NCBI GenBank assembly: GCA_937890525.1
Contig: CALADI010000041.1
Span: 1-34,354, forward strand
Direction of reading: 5' to 3'
Length of the DNA: 34,354 bases
Source of the DNA: an uncultured Clostridia bacterium
Lineage (GTDB): Bacteria; Bacillota; Clostridia; Oscillospirales; Oscillospiraceae
The notes beneath the pieces are model-generated. The model was not told the DNA's origin, did no database searches, and was given only the letters and a program-made list of their open reading frames with translations. This document shows positions 21,927 to 30,098 of this stretch, one piece after another (within the stretch, counting starts at the first letter, position 1; the number at the start of each line of letters is the position of its first letter). A program made the position numbers and the translations under genes.

Positions 21927-22753
21927 GTCGTGATCCTTTCCAGATGGTAAGACTTGTCCGTATGCAGCACCACAGCGGTGGAAAACACTCCGGAATCCAC
22001 AATGGGTCGGTATACCGGACGGGAAAACAGATCCCGCACACTTGCGGCATGGGCGGTAGCCACCACCTTCACCCCGCACCACAGGGCTTGTACCAGAGCA
22101 TCGCAGTCCGCTGGTCGGGTGATCTCATCTACGGCAATCCATTTAGGTCCCATCGCCCGGATCACACAGTCGATGCCCTCGGCTTTCGACCGCCCCGTCA
22201 TCACATCCGTGCCATTTCCCGGATCAAAACACATTTTCCCACCGGAAAAGGGAAATATCTCCCCCCGCTCGTCTACCACGCAGACCGAGCCCATGGGGCT
22301 GCCGGAGATCCTGCGGATGTAATCCCGAAGCAGTGTGGTCTTTCCGCTGCCCGGCGCACCAAGGATCAGAATGGAGTCCTGAACAGGGATCCTGCCGGAG
22401 ATGCCGTGGAGATCTTTCGCCACCCGGATGCAGAGGGAAGTGACTGTTCGCATTCCGTCTCCTGCCGCTTCTCCGCACAGGCCGATTCGATGACCTCCCG
22501 GGGCTGTCAAGTATCCCTGATGGATGCTGCGGGCATTCCATGGTGAATAACGGCAGGCGGTATTTACCACAAAGCTCAGAGCCTCCGTGGTAATGGGCTC
22601 TCCAACGGAAGACTGCCTTTGCAGATAGGTCAGCATCATCGGCTGTCCGATCCGCATGCGGATCTCTGTCAGATTCCCGATCTCCTCCGCCGGCAGCAAC
22701 GGACGGATCCGCTGGGGCAGTATGGTACGCAGTTGGTCGTGTAGCGTTTTCAT
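21923..22753 (-). CDS. spoIIIAA: SpoIIIAA, secretion-type ATPase of the spoIIIA channel
   Basis: The 276-residue product is the ATPase of the SpoIIIA complex, related to VirB11/GspE secretion ATPases. It has Walker A GAPGSGKTT at about residues 132-140, VCVVDERGEIFPF after it, and a Walker B IAVDEITR. The N-terminal domain includes LTEIRMRIGQPMML and RYSPWNARSIHQGYLTAPGGHRIGLCGEA. The longer frame begins at 22828, before the likely promoter and terminator. Of the nearby ATG codons, 22753 is nine bases from the AGGAG site and 22759 only three, so 22753 is used. It is the first gene of spoIIIA. Confidence 0.93.
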   Translation of the reverse strand: MKTLHDQLRTILPQRIRPLLPAEEIGNLTEIRMRIGQPMMLTYLQRQSSVGEPITTEALSFVVNTACRYSPWNARSIHQGYLTAPGGHRIGLCGEAAGDGMRTVTSLCIRVAKDLHGISGRIPVQDSILILGAPGSGKTTLLRDYIRRISGSPMGSVCVVDERGEIFPFSGGKMCFDPGNGTDVMTGRSKAEGIDCVIRAMGPKWIAVDEITRPADCDALVQALWCGVKVVATAHAASVRDLFSRPVYRPIVDSGVFSTAVVLHTDKSYHLERITT

Positions 22754-22772
22754 TTGCATCAACTCCTGTGAT

Positions 22773-22800
22773 ACCCTATGCCCCCGGTCGAGGATTATGC
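22773..22800 (-). promoter_or_regulatory. Candidate SigE-type promoter for the spoIIIA operon
   Basis: The minus strand has GCATAAT (22794-22800), a 13-base gap and CATAGGGT (22773-22780). This resembles the SigE pattern (ATA near -35, CATAcAAT-like -10), although the spacing from ATA to CATA is about one base short of typical. The B. subtilis spoIIIA operon is SigE dependent, so position and pattern agree. Confidence 0.5.
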
Positions 22801-22804
22801 AGGC

Positions 22805-22838
22805 AAAAAAAGAACCGCCGGTCTGCACCGGCGGTTCT
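22805..22838 (-). terminator. Intrinsic terminator of ftsK/spoIIIE
   Basis: On the minus strand, AGAACCGCCGGT pairs with ACCGGCGGTTCT around a four-base loop and is followed by a run of seven T. It lies 11 bases past the ftsK stop codon and separates this unit from spoIIIA. Confidence 0.92.
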
Positions 22839-22849
22839 TACCATGTGTG

Positions 22850-25531
22850 TTATAGGATCTCATCGGGAACAGGCTCGTCGAAGAAATTAGGCTCCTGCGG
22901 CTGCTCTTGATGTTGCTCCGCAGGGGTTCCGGAGCGCATCTGCTCCCATTGCTCCCGCGTGACTAGGATCTGACGAGGTTTGCTGCCCACAAAGGGACCG
23001 ACGATACCATGCTCCTCCATCTCGTCCACGATCCGTGCGGCCCGGGCGTAACCCAACTTCAGACGACGCTGGAGCATGGACACCGAAGCCTGCTTGGTTT
23101 CCAGAATGACCTCCACAGCAGCCGGAAGCATCTCGTCCCAAGCCTCCTCTGCTGCACTGGGGTCCGGGTCGGAAGCCGTGGCGGGAGCAGACTTGCCGCC
23201 GGTCTGAGCCGCCTTCTTCTCGATCTCCTCCATCACCTTTTCATCGTAGCTGTTGGTATAATGCTCCTTCACGAAGGACGCCACCGCCTCCACCTCGGCA
23301 TCGCTGACAAAGCAGCCCTGCACCCGCACAGGCTTTCCGCTTCCGATGGGCGCAAAGAGCATATCGCCCTTGCCCACCAGCTTCTCCGCACCCACCGTAT
23401 CCAGAATGATCCGGGATTCCATGGCGGACGCTACGGCAAAAGCAATACGGGAAGGAATATTGGCCTTCATCAGACCTGTGATCACATCGGCAGAAGGTCT
23501 CTGGGTGGCAATGATCAGATGGATGCCTGCAGCACGCCCCATCTGGGCGATCCGGCAGATGGATTCCTCCACCTCCTTGGCGGCAACCAGCATCAAGTCT
23601 GCCAACTCATCGATGATGACGACCACCTGAGCCAGACGCTCCCCCTCCAGTTCCCCGCCATCGATCATGGAATTGTAGGAATCCAGATCCCGGACACCGG
23701 CATCGGACATAGTACGGTAGCGGCGCATCATCTCCGTGACCGCCCATTGCAGACTGCCGGCGGCCTTCTTGGGGTCGGTGACCACCGGGATCAGCAGGTG
23801 GGGAATGCCGTTGTAGATCCCCAGTTCCACCATCTTGGGGTCAACCATAATAAGCTTGACATCGTCGGGGCTTGCCTTATAAAGCAGAGAAATGATGATG
23901 GAATTCATGCACACCGACTTACCGGAGCCTGTGGTACCGGCAATGAGCATATGGGGCAGCTTGGCGATGTTACCCACGATACAGCTTCCGCCGATGTCCT
24001 TGCCCACGGCAAAGCTGGACTTGCTCTTCGCCCGGATAAATTCCCCGGAGCTGATGACCTCCCGCAGAGATACCGTCGTCACGGCCTGATTGGGCACCTC
24101 AATACCCACCACGGAGATTTTTCCGGGAACAGGTGCGATCCGAACGCCAGATGCACCCAAACTCAAGGCAATATCGTCAGCCATGGATGTCAGCTTGTTC
24201 AGACGAACACCCTTTTCCAGTTCTACCTCATACCGGGTTACACTGGGGCCCCGGGTGACATTGCTGATATGTGCCTCAATACGGAAAGATGCCAGCGTCT
24301 CATTGAGCCGCTTGGTATTTTCCCGCATTTCCTGCGTTCCGTCTGCGCCGCCGGAGGTTGCCGGACGAAGCAGATCCATGGGCGGAAAACAGTAGACCGG
24401 CTTTTCCACGGCGCTGTTCTGGGCAATCTCCTGTGCCACCTCCATGGCCGACTGCGCCGCTTCTTTTGCCGTGACTTTCTTTTCCGAAGGAATGTCCAGC
24501 TTCAGTTCCGGCATCTGCTGGGGGATCTCCGGCTCAGCCACAGGGGCGGGTTGTGCCGGGATATCGAACACCTCAGACAGCTGCTCATTCTCATGACTGA
24601 GCTGCACAGGAACCTCTTCTGGCAATGGATCCTGCTTCTGTTCCCCAGGGATCCGGGTATCGATTTCGGCTTCGATCTCATGGATCATACTGCGGCTCTT
24701 GCTTGTTGCCGTCTCCTGCCGGATCGCCTCCTCAGCTTCCTGCGCCGCCGCAGCTGCTCGCTGGGCCTCCAATCTCCGGCGGTTCTCCATGTGCTCGATC
24801 CGCTTGTTGGCGATATGGTTCACCACAATAGCCGCAGGTTCCGGCGCCTCCGGAATGGGGTCATCCAAAATATCCTCGGGTCTGGGTCTGTTTTCAATGG
24901 CACGGATCAAGCTGGGAATGGTGATACGGCACGCCGCCAGCAGACACAGCAACGCACCCAGAATAAACACGATAAAGCTGAAGATCCTTCCTACTGCCGC
25001 AACGACACCCTCGGTCAGCAGCCCGCAGACCAGACCGCCGGTAGCGCTGGAAATACCGCCATTGTATAAATTCTTCAGATAGGTGAATCCGCTGCCCAAT
25101 CCGATGGGCTGGGCACACAGGTGGGAAATACAGCCACACAAAAATACGAACCCCAGCGCGCAGCAGCTTCTGAGCAGCACAGGCTGTTTTCCGCTGAATG
25201 CCAGGATCACAAACAGATACAGCAGTACCGGGATGGAGACATAGAACGACACCGCTCCAAATAGACCAAAGGACAGATCCTTTATAAAGCTCAGAAGAAA
25301 ACCGTTCTGATTCATGGCTATGACCAAGAACAGCACAAACAGCAGCAGGCAGACCGCCGCACAGATCCACTGGCAGGGCACATGGACGGCTTCTCTGCTC
25401 TGGGGCTGCTGACGATCCTTCCCCTGTTTCGAATTCTTCCCATTGACATTTTTTGTGCCGGTGGTCTTTTGTTTTTGACTGCCGGACTGCGCGCTCTTCT
25501 TCTGTGCCTGTGTCACCTTCTTCTGTGCCAC
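22850..25531 (-). CDS. ftsK: FtsK/SpoIIIE DNA translocase
   Basis: The 893-residue product is a septal DNA translocase that pumps chromosome into the forespore or clears it from the septum. A basic N-terminal tail precedes four membrane segments (about 54-72, 88-112, 119-137 and 161-200). A linker rich in Glu, Pro and Gln follows to about 375. The motor begins near RIEAHISNVTRGPSVTRYEVELEKG. Walker A is GTTGSGKSV (532-540), followed by VKLIMVDPKMVELGIYNGIPHLL, and Walker B is VVVIIDELADL. The gamma winged-helix domain at the C-terminus is SVSMLQRRLKLGYARAARIVDEMEEHGIVGPFVGSKPRQIL. The GTG start has AAGGAGGGG five bases upstream. It follows the uppP-like gene by 12 bases. Confidence 0.95.
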   Translation of the reverse strand: MAQKKVTQAQKKSAQSGSQKQKTTGTKNVNGKNSKQGKDRQQPQSREAVHVPCQWICAAVCLLLFVLFLVIAMNQNGFLLSFIKDLSFGLFGAVSFYVSIPVLLYLFVILAFSGKQPVLLRSCCALGFVFLCGCISHLCAQPIGLGSGFTYLKNLYNGGISSATGGLVCGLLTEGVVAAVGRIFSFIVFILGALLCLLAACRITIPSLIRAIENRPRPEDILDDPIPEAPEPAAIVVNHIANKRIEHMENRRRLEAQRAAAAAQEAEEAIRQETATSKSRSMIHEIEAEIDTRIPGEQKQDPLPEEVPVQLSHENEQLSEVFDIPAQPAPVAEPEIPQQMPELKLDIPSEKKVTAKEAAQSAMEVAQEIAQNSAVEKPVYCFPPMDLLRPATSGGADGTQEMRENTKRLNETLASFRIEAHISNVTRGPSVTRYEVELEKGVRLNKLTSMADDIALSLGASGVRIAPVPGKISVVGIEVPNQAVTTVSLREVISSGEFIRAKSKSSFAVGKDIGGSCIVGNIAKLPHMLIAGTTGSGKSVCMNSIIISLLYKASPDDVKLIMVDPKMVELGIYNGIPHLLIPVVTDPKKAAGSLQWAVTEMMRRYRTMSDAGVRDLDSYNSMIDGGELEGERLAQVVVIIDELADLMLVAAKEVEESICRIAQMGRAAGIHLIIATQRPSADVITGLMKANIPSRIAFAVASAMESRIILDTVGAEKLVGKGDMLFAPIGSGKPVRVQGCFVSDAEVEAVASFVKEHYTNSYDEKVMEEIEKKAAQTGGKSAPATASDPDPSAAEEAWDEMLPAAVEVILETKQASVSMLQRRLKLGYARAARIVDEMEEHGIVGPFVGSKPRQILVTREQWEQMRSGTPAEQHQEQPQEPNFFDEPVPDEIL

Positions 25532-25543
25532 AAGATCCCCTCC

Positions 25544-26383
25544 TTACACCGTTAAAAATAGAATAAAGCAGAACAGGGCTAGCCCCCAGCTATAGTAGGC
25601 AAACCCGGCAAAATTTGCAAAAGACGCAATGGTGCGCATCAGCTTCATTGCCAGCATACTGCCGCACCATGCACATACCGCACCCAATGCCGCCATAACG
25701 ATCCCCATGACGCTGATCCCTCCGCCGGAGATCACAAGTCCGGCAAGATCCATCAGAATGCTGACCCCCAACACCCGGATCATCAGCAGGTAGACAAAGG
25801 AAAGTGCATAGCCCCGCTCGATCCCTCGGGCAGTACCCAGCGACACTCCGGCGCCCATCGGCGAGATCCCCGGAATGCCAGACAGTCCCGCACCAACGCC
25901 CATGGCAAGACCATCCAGCCGCAACATATTCCGAGAGTCCTTATTCCCGGTGCGCACCATAGCCGGAAGGATCAGTACAACGCCGTTGACCGCTAGGGAA
26001 ACCGCAAGCAGATTCATTCTGCCCCCGATAAAGTCCAATGGCATCCCAAGCAGTTTCAGTACGACCATCAATATCGTGGCCGTCCGCAAAAATCGAATGG
26101 TGTACACCGTTTGGGCGTCCGGTTGGATCTTTCTGCGTCTGGCAGGCAGCTTCATCAGCCGCCGTACCCGGCGAATGTGGCGGATCTCATTTCGACATCC
26201 ATAAATCACCGCCGCCAGACAGGCAATATGTATCAAGAGCCGAAACAGGCTGCCTTCCGACTCCACGCCGAACAGCCTGCACAGAATGGCCCGATGGGCC
26301 TCGGCCGAAATAGGGAGCAGTTCGGCAAAGCCCGATACGAACCCCATGATTAGATTTTGTAACAGATTCATATGGATACGCAT
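25544..26383 (-). CDS. UppP/BacA family membrane protein with degenerate active site
   Basis: The 279-residue membrane protein has about seven hydrophobic segments and the two UppP motif regions. UppP removes a phosphate from undecaprenyl pyrophosphate outside the membrane. In motif 1, the normal EGLTEFLPxSSTGH becomes SGFAELLPISAEAH. E21, S26 and H30 (E. coli numbering, which matches here) remain, but E17 is Ser, S27 is Ala and T28 is Glu. In motif 2, PGxSRSG becomes PGISPMG: the essential Arg174 is Pro and Ser175 is Met. It may therefore lack phosphatase activity or do something else, such as bind or flip a lipid. Start is uncertain: ATG at 26383 is close to GGGAAGG, and ATG at 26371 is further away. 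A SigA promoter lies at 26411-26439, and ftsK follows. Confidence 0.8.
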   Translation of the reverse strand: MRIHMNLLQNLIMGFVSGFAELLPISAEAHRAILCRLFGVESEGSLFRLLIHIACLAAVIYGCRNEIRHIRRVRRLMKLPARRRKIQPDAQTVYTIRFLRTATILMVVLKLLGMPLDFIGGRMNLLAVSLAVNGVVLILPAMVRTGNKDSRNMLRLDGLAMGVGAGLSGIPGISPMGAGVSLGTARGIERGYALSFVYLLMIRVLGVSILMDLAGLVISGGGISVMGIVMAALGAVCAWCGSMLAMKLMRTIASFANFAGFAYYSWGLALFCFILFLTV

Positions 26384-26410
26384 ACCTTCCCATCATGGAT
26401 TTATTGGTAT

Positions 26411-26439
26411 ATTTTATCACATTTGTCAAGGAATGTCCA
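26411..26439 (-). promoter_or_regulatory. SigA-type promoter for uppP-like and ftsK
   Basis: The minus strand has TGGACA (26434-26439), a 17-base spacer and TAAAAT (26411-26416), with an extended -10 TG one base upstream of the hexamer. An overlapping TTGACA at 26424-26429 has no well-spaced -10. Confidence 0.65.
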
Positions 26440-26460
26440 GATTCAAACCATCTACGAAAG

Positions 26461-26490
26461 AAAAAGGAAGGCGTCCGGCGGACGCCTTCC
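26461..26490 (-). terminator. Intrinsic terminator of tepA
   Basis: On the minus strand, GGAAGGCGTCC pairs with GGACGCCTTCC around a three-base loop, followed by TTTTTC. It lies two bases after the tepA stop codon. Confidence 0.9.
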
Positions 26491-26492
26491 CA

Positions 26493-27182
26493 TCAATCCG
26501 ACAGCGCACCGGGCTGGTTCTTCTCGTGGGCGATCATCTCGTGCAGTCTTTCCAATGCATCGCTCAGCCCGCCCAATTCGTCGATGAGACCGGATGCCAC
26601 CGCTTCCTTGCCGTAAAGGATCGTCCCCACATCGGTTGCCATTTCCCCGGTGGCCATCATATACCCCTCAAACTGCTCCTTGGAAATCCGGGAATTGTGG
26701 GTCACAAAATCTGCGATCTGCTCTTGGATCCGCTGGAAATACCGATAGGTCTGGGGCGCTCCGATCACCAGTCCCGTCATACGCACCGGATGAACCGTCA
26801 TGGAAGCCGTGGGGGTGATATAGGAATGCTTGGTGCACACCGCCAGCGGGATCCCGATAGAGTGCCCTCCCCCCAGCACCAGCGACACCGTGGGCTTCTT
26901 CATTCCGGCGATCATTTCCGCTATGGCAAGCCCCGCTTCAATGTCCCCGCCCACCGTGTTCAGAAGCAGCAGCAGTCCGTCGATCTCCTCACTTTCTTCG
27001 ATCATAGCCAGCAGCGGGAGAATGTGCTCGTATTTGGTGGTTTTCACCGTTTCCGGCAAAACCTGATGCCCTTCCACCTGCCCGATGATTGTCAAGGTGT
27101 AGATATTGCCCAATCTGGAGGAAGTCAGGTCGCTTCCCATTTCCTTGCGCTCGTCCAGCGGATCTTTCTTCTGATCGTTCAT
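26493..27182 (-). CDS. tepA: TepA-type ClpP-fold protease (YmfB family)
   Basis: The 229-residue product is a ClpP/crotonase-fold serine protease of the TepA family. GQVEGH starts the domain, then YEHILPLLAMIEESEEIDGLLLLLNTVGGDIEAGLAIAEMI, followed by LVLGGGHSIGIPLAVCTKHSYITPTASMTVHPVRMTG. The nucleophile is Ser108 in GGGHSIG and the base His131 in VHPV. There is no signal peptide, so it is cytosolic. In Bacillus the gene lies next to spoIIIE, as here (uppP-like and ftsK are downstream), and it is linked to signal-peptide degradation or protein translocation. AGGAGGG is six bases before the ATG. It ends at a strong terminator. The divergent ybaK-like gene is 102 bases away. Confidence 0.9.
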   Translation of the reverse strand: MNDQKKDPLDERKEMGSDLTSSRLGNIYTLTIIGQVEGHQVLPETVKTTKYEHILPLLAMIEESEEIDGLLLLLNTVGGDIEAGLAIAEMIAGMKKPTVSLVLGGGHSIGIPLAVCTKHSYITPTASMTVHPVRMTGLVIGAPQTYRYFQRIQEQIADFVTHNSRISKEQFEGYMMATGEMATDVGTILYGKEAVASGLIDELGGLSDALERLHEMIAHEKNQPGALSD

Positions 27183-27236
27183 GGCATTCCCTCCTGTTTT
27201 CCTCTATCATACCCAAGATCATACGAAAAATACCCG

Positions 27237-27265
27237 TTGCAAACCGAAAATAAATGTCGTATAAT
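27237..27265 (+). promoter_or_regulatory. SigA-type promoter for the ybaK-like gene
   Basis: TTGCAA (27237-27242), a 17-base spacer and a perfect TATAAT (27260-27265). The expected start point leaves a leader of only about 13 bases before the ATG at 27285. Confidence 0.85.
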
Positions 27266-27284
27266 ACGAAACGGTGATGAAAAA

Positions 27285-27758
27285 ATGGCTGGAAAAACCA
27301 ATGCCGTAAGGCTGATACAGCAGTCCGGTATCCCATGTCGGGAGGCTTTTTATGAATATACCGAGGACGATCTCAGTGGCATCCATGCCGCCAATGCTCT
27401 GGGGCAGGATCCGGAATCGGTGTACAAGACTCTGGTTGCCCGCGGGGAACGAACCGGGGTCAATGTGTTCTGCATCCCTGTGTGCTGCGAATTGGACCTA
27501 AAAAAGGCCGCTCGTGCCGCCGGAGACAAGAGCATGGAGCTGATCCCCGTAAAGGAACTGCTGCCCTTGACCGGATATGTGCGGGGCGGGTGCTCCCCGG
27601 TTGGAATGAAGAAGAAATACCCCACCTTCTTTGAAGAAAGCTGTCAGCTATTCGATCAAATTGCCGTATCCGCCGGCGAGCGGGGGCATCAGATGATCCT
27701 GTCGCCCACGGATCTTGCAGCCTTTGTAAACGCAGTTATGGCAGATCTCATCGGTTAG
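27285..27758 (+). CDS. ybaK: YbaK/EbsC family Cys-tRNA(Pro) deacylase
   Basis: The 157-residue product begins MAGKTNAVRLIQQSGIPCREAFYEY, typical of YbaK. It contains SVYKTLVARGERTGVNVFCIPVCCELDLKKAARAAGDKSMELIPVKELLPLTGYVRGGCSPVGMKKKYPTFFEES and ILSPTDLAAFVNAVMADL. This family hydrolyses mischarged Cys-tRNA(Pro). The conserved Lys (VYKTLV) and the GGCSPVGMKK loop are in place. The longest open frame runs far upstream but includes the promoter. The ATG at 27285 is the family start, with a weak GGTGA site. Confidence 0.92.
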   Translation: MAGKTNAVRLIQQSGIPCREAFYEYTEDDLSGIHAANALGQDPESVYKTLVARGERTGVNVFCIPVCCELDLKKAARAAGDKSMELIPVKELLPLTGYVRGGCSPVGMKKKYPTFFEESCQLFDQIAVSAGERGHQMILSPTDLAAFVNAVMADLIG

Positions 27759-27811
27759 ACAGTCTTTCCCGAATTTTTCGGGAGCAAACATATTGGAAAG
27801 GAATTTAGACT

Positions 27812-28060
27812 ATGTACGAGTATAAGACAAAGGGGACTTGCTCCTCTCGGATCCTGTTTGACATTGAGGACGGAAAGGTACGCAATGTCCAGTTTATCGG
27901 CGGCTGCAACGGCAACCTCAAGGGCATCGGCGCTCTGGTGGAAGGCATGGATGTGGATGAAGTGATCTCCCGCACCCAGGGCATCACCTGCGGTATGAAG
28001 CCCACCTCCTGCCCGGATCAGCTTGCCCAGGCGCTGGAGCAGGCCAAACACGCCCAGTAA
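27812..28060 (+). CDS. TSCPD domain protein (TIGR03905 family)
   Basis: The 82-residue product, beginning MYEYKTKGTCSSRILFDIEDGKVRNVQFIGGCNGNLKGIGALVEGMDV, ends with ITCGMKPTSCPDQLAQAL. The TSCPD signature and four cysteines (10, 32, 60, 67) suggest a metal or Fe-S site. Stand-alone members are of unknown function; the domain also occurs at the end of some ribonucleotide reductases. AGGAATTTAGACTATG follows the ybaK-like gene by 53 bases, and a strong bidirectional terminator follows. The two genes are likely co-transcribed. Confidence 0.88.
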   Translation: MYEYKTKGTCSSRILFDIEDGKVRNVQFIGGCNGNLKGIGALVEGMDVDEVISRTQGITCGMKPTSCPDQLAQALEQAKHAQ

Positions 28061-28075
28061 ATCCAACATACACGC

Positions 28076-28116
28076 AAAAGATCCTCCGTATGCACCTGTC
28101 ATACGGAGGATCTTTT
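28076..28116. terminator. Bidirectional intrinsic terminator between TSCPD gene and ligA
   Basis: AAAAGATCCTCCGTATG pairs with CATACGGAGGATCTTTT around a seven-base loop, with T-runs for both directions. The ligA stop codon overlaps its edge. Confidence 0.93.
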
Positions 28117-30098
28117 TATTCTTCTGTCGGGAGCATGGCAAGGAATTCCTCTTCCGTGAGAATGGGGATCCCCAATTCCCTTGCCTTCTTTTCCTTCGAC
28201 CCGGCATTTTCACCGGCCACCACATAGGTGGTCTTTTTTGACACCGAGCCGGAGACTTTGCCGCCCAGCAGCTCGATGCGCTCCGTTGCCCCGTCACGGG
28301 TGAACATGGTCAGCGCACCGGTGAGCACGAAGGTCTTGCCCGCAAAGCGGTCATCGGTGATCTGGCGAACCGACTTGAAATTCACCCCAGCCTGACGCAG
28401 GCGCTCCACCATCTGCTTTGCCTGCGGCTGGGCAAACCAGTCCCGGATATTCTGTGCGGTGATCTGCCCCACATCGTCCACTTGCGTCAGCGTCTCCTCG
28501 GACGCTTCCATCAGGCTGTCCAGATCGCCGAAGGCCGATGCAAGGGTCTTGCCCGCCTTGGCGCCCACCTGCGGGATGCCCAGCGCAAAGATCAGTCGAC
28601 TGAGATCCCGGGTCTTGCTCTCTTCAATGGATGCGATCAGCTTTTTGGCGGCCGTCGTTCCGTTTTTCCAGAGGGATGCTACATCCTCCAATGTCAGATA
28701 ATACAGATCCGCCGGAGTACGGATGGCTTGCTTTTCGATCAGCGCATCCACGATGGCGCTGCCAAGTCCGTCAATGTCCATGGCATCCCGGCTGACAAAG
28801 TGGGCAATATTCCGGCTGAGCTGAGCAGGACAGTCCGGCGCTGTGCAGCGAATGAATGCCCCATCCGGGTCACGCTCCACCCGTGCCCCGCAGACGGGGC
28901 AGATTTCCGGGATCTGATAGGGACGCGTTCCTGCCGGTCGTTTGGATACATCCACCCCAAGGATCTCCGGGATGATCTCCCCCGCCTTACGGATGGACAC
29001 GGTGTCCCCGATCCGCACATCCAGTCTTGTAATAAAGTCCTGATTGTGCAAGGTGGCGTTGGTCACGGTGGTGCCCGCCAGACGAACCGGGCGCACCACC
29101 GCCTTGGGAGTCAGCACCCCGGTCCTGCCAACTTGGATCACGATGTCCTCCACAACGGTCTGCTTCACCTCCGGAGGATATTTGTATGCCACCGCCCATT
29201 TGGGGAATTTTGCCGTCTGTCCCAATGCCTGGCGCTGGGACAGGCTGTTTACCTTGATCACCGCACCGTCAATGTCGCAGGACAGCTTCTCCCGATCCTC
29301 ATTGATCTGAAGCACCTGCTCTATGACTTGGGCTGCATTTTGCAGGATGACCGAGTCGATGACCTTGAAGCGGCGCTGGCGCAGATATTCCAGAGACTGG
29401 CTGTGGGACTCAAATTCCACTCCCTCAGCAAGCTGTACATTGAAAATGAGGATATCCAGCTTTCTCTGAGCCGCCAATTTGGGATCCAACTGCCGCAGAG
29501 ATCCCGCCGCTGCATTTCTGGGATTGGCAAACAAAGGCTGCCCGGCATCCTCTCTGCTTTGATTGAGCTGATGGAACACCCGCTTGGGCATGAATACCTC
29601 ACCCCGGACGATCAATCTAGGTGGTGCATCTGGGATCTGCATGGGTATGGAGCGTACCGTCTTCAGGTTCTCGGTCACATCCTCCCCTACTACACCGTCT
29701 CCACGGGTAGCACCACGGACAAATTGCCCATTCTCATATTCCAGCGCCACAGACAACCCATCGATCTTAGGCTCAACGGAAAACGCTGCATTAGGATAGG
29801 TTTCCTGTACCCGAGACACAAACTCCGTCAGTTCCTCGGCTGAAAACACATCTTGAAGGCTCATCAGCGCAACGGGATGCTGAACCTTTTCAAACTGGCT
29901 CAGCGCCTGACCGCCCACCCGCCGGGTAGGAGAATCCGGCAACGCCCATTGCGGGTTGGCCTGTTCCAACTCCTCCAGCTCCCGCAGCAGCCGGTCGTAT
30001 TCAAAATCCTGCATCTGAGGATCGTCCTGAACATAGTATTGGTAATTGGCCTCGTTAAGGCGCTGGGTCAGGAGCCTTATTTGTTCTTTCGGTTCCAT
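28116..30098 (-). CDS. ligA: LigA, NAD+-dependent DNA ligase
   Basis: The 660-residue product has the full LigA layout. The Ia domain begins MEPKEQIRLLTQRLNEANYQYYVQDDPQMQDFEYDRLLREL. The adenylated lysine is K111 in EPKIDGLSVAL. RGEVFMPKRVF, NPRNAAAGSLRQLD and DIDGAVIKVN are the nucleotidyltransferase motifs. The OB domain has QVGRTGVLTPKAVV. The zinc finger is CPVCGARVERDPDGAFIRCTAPDC. HhH repeats include GLGSAIVDALIEKQ and GAKAGKTLASAFG. The BRCT domain starts FAGKTFVLTGALTMFTR. The longer frame to 30200 begins inside yunB; the ATG at 30098 has GGAGG five bases upstream. It overlaps the 3' end of yunB by 44 bases. Confidence 0.96.
   Translation of the reverse strand: MEPKEQIRLLTQRLNEANYQYYVQDDPQMQDFEYDRLLRELEELEQANPQWALPDSPTRRVGGQALSQFEKVQHPVALMSLQDVFSAEELTEFVSRVQETYPNAAFSVEPKIDGLSVALEYENGQFVRGATRGDGVVGEDVTENLKTVRSIPMQIPDAPPRLIVRGEVFMPKRVFHQLNQSREDAGQPLFANPRNAAAGSLRQLDPKLAAQRKLDILIFNVQLAEGVEFESHSQSLEYLRQRRFKVIDSVILQNAAQVIEQVLQINEDREKLSCDIDGAVIKVNSLSQRQALGQTAKFPKWAVAYKYPPEVKQTVVEDIVIQVGRTGVLTPKAVVRPVRLAGTTVTNATLHNQDFITRLDVRIGDTVSIRKAGEIIPEILGVDVSKRPAGTRPYQIPEICPVCGARVERDPDGAFIRCTAPDCPAQLSRNIAHFVSRDAMDIDGLGSAIVDALIEKQAIRTPADLYYLTLEDVASLWKNGTTAAKKLIASIEESKTRDLSRLIFALGIPQVGAKAGKTLASAFGDLDSLMEASEETLTQVDDVGQITAQNIRDWFAQPQAKQMVERLRQAGVNFKSVRQITDDRFAGKTFVLTGALTMFTRDGATERIELLGGKVSGSVSKKTTYVVAGENAGSKEKKARELGIPILTEEEFLAMLPTEE

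Noticed and set aside
23009..25069. Plus-strand open frame of about 686 codons opposite ftsK
   Set aside because: Antisense shadow of a conserved translocase gene; its translation is rich in His and Gly and shows no family pattern.
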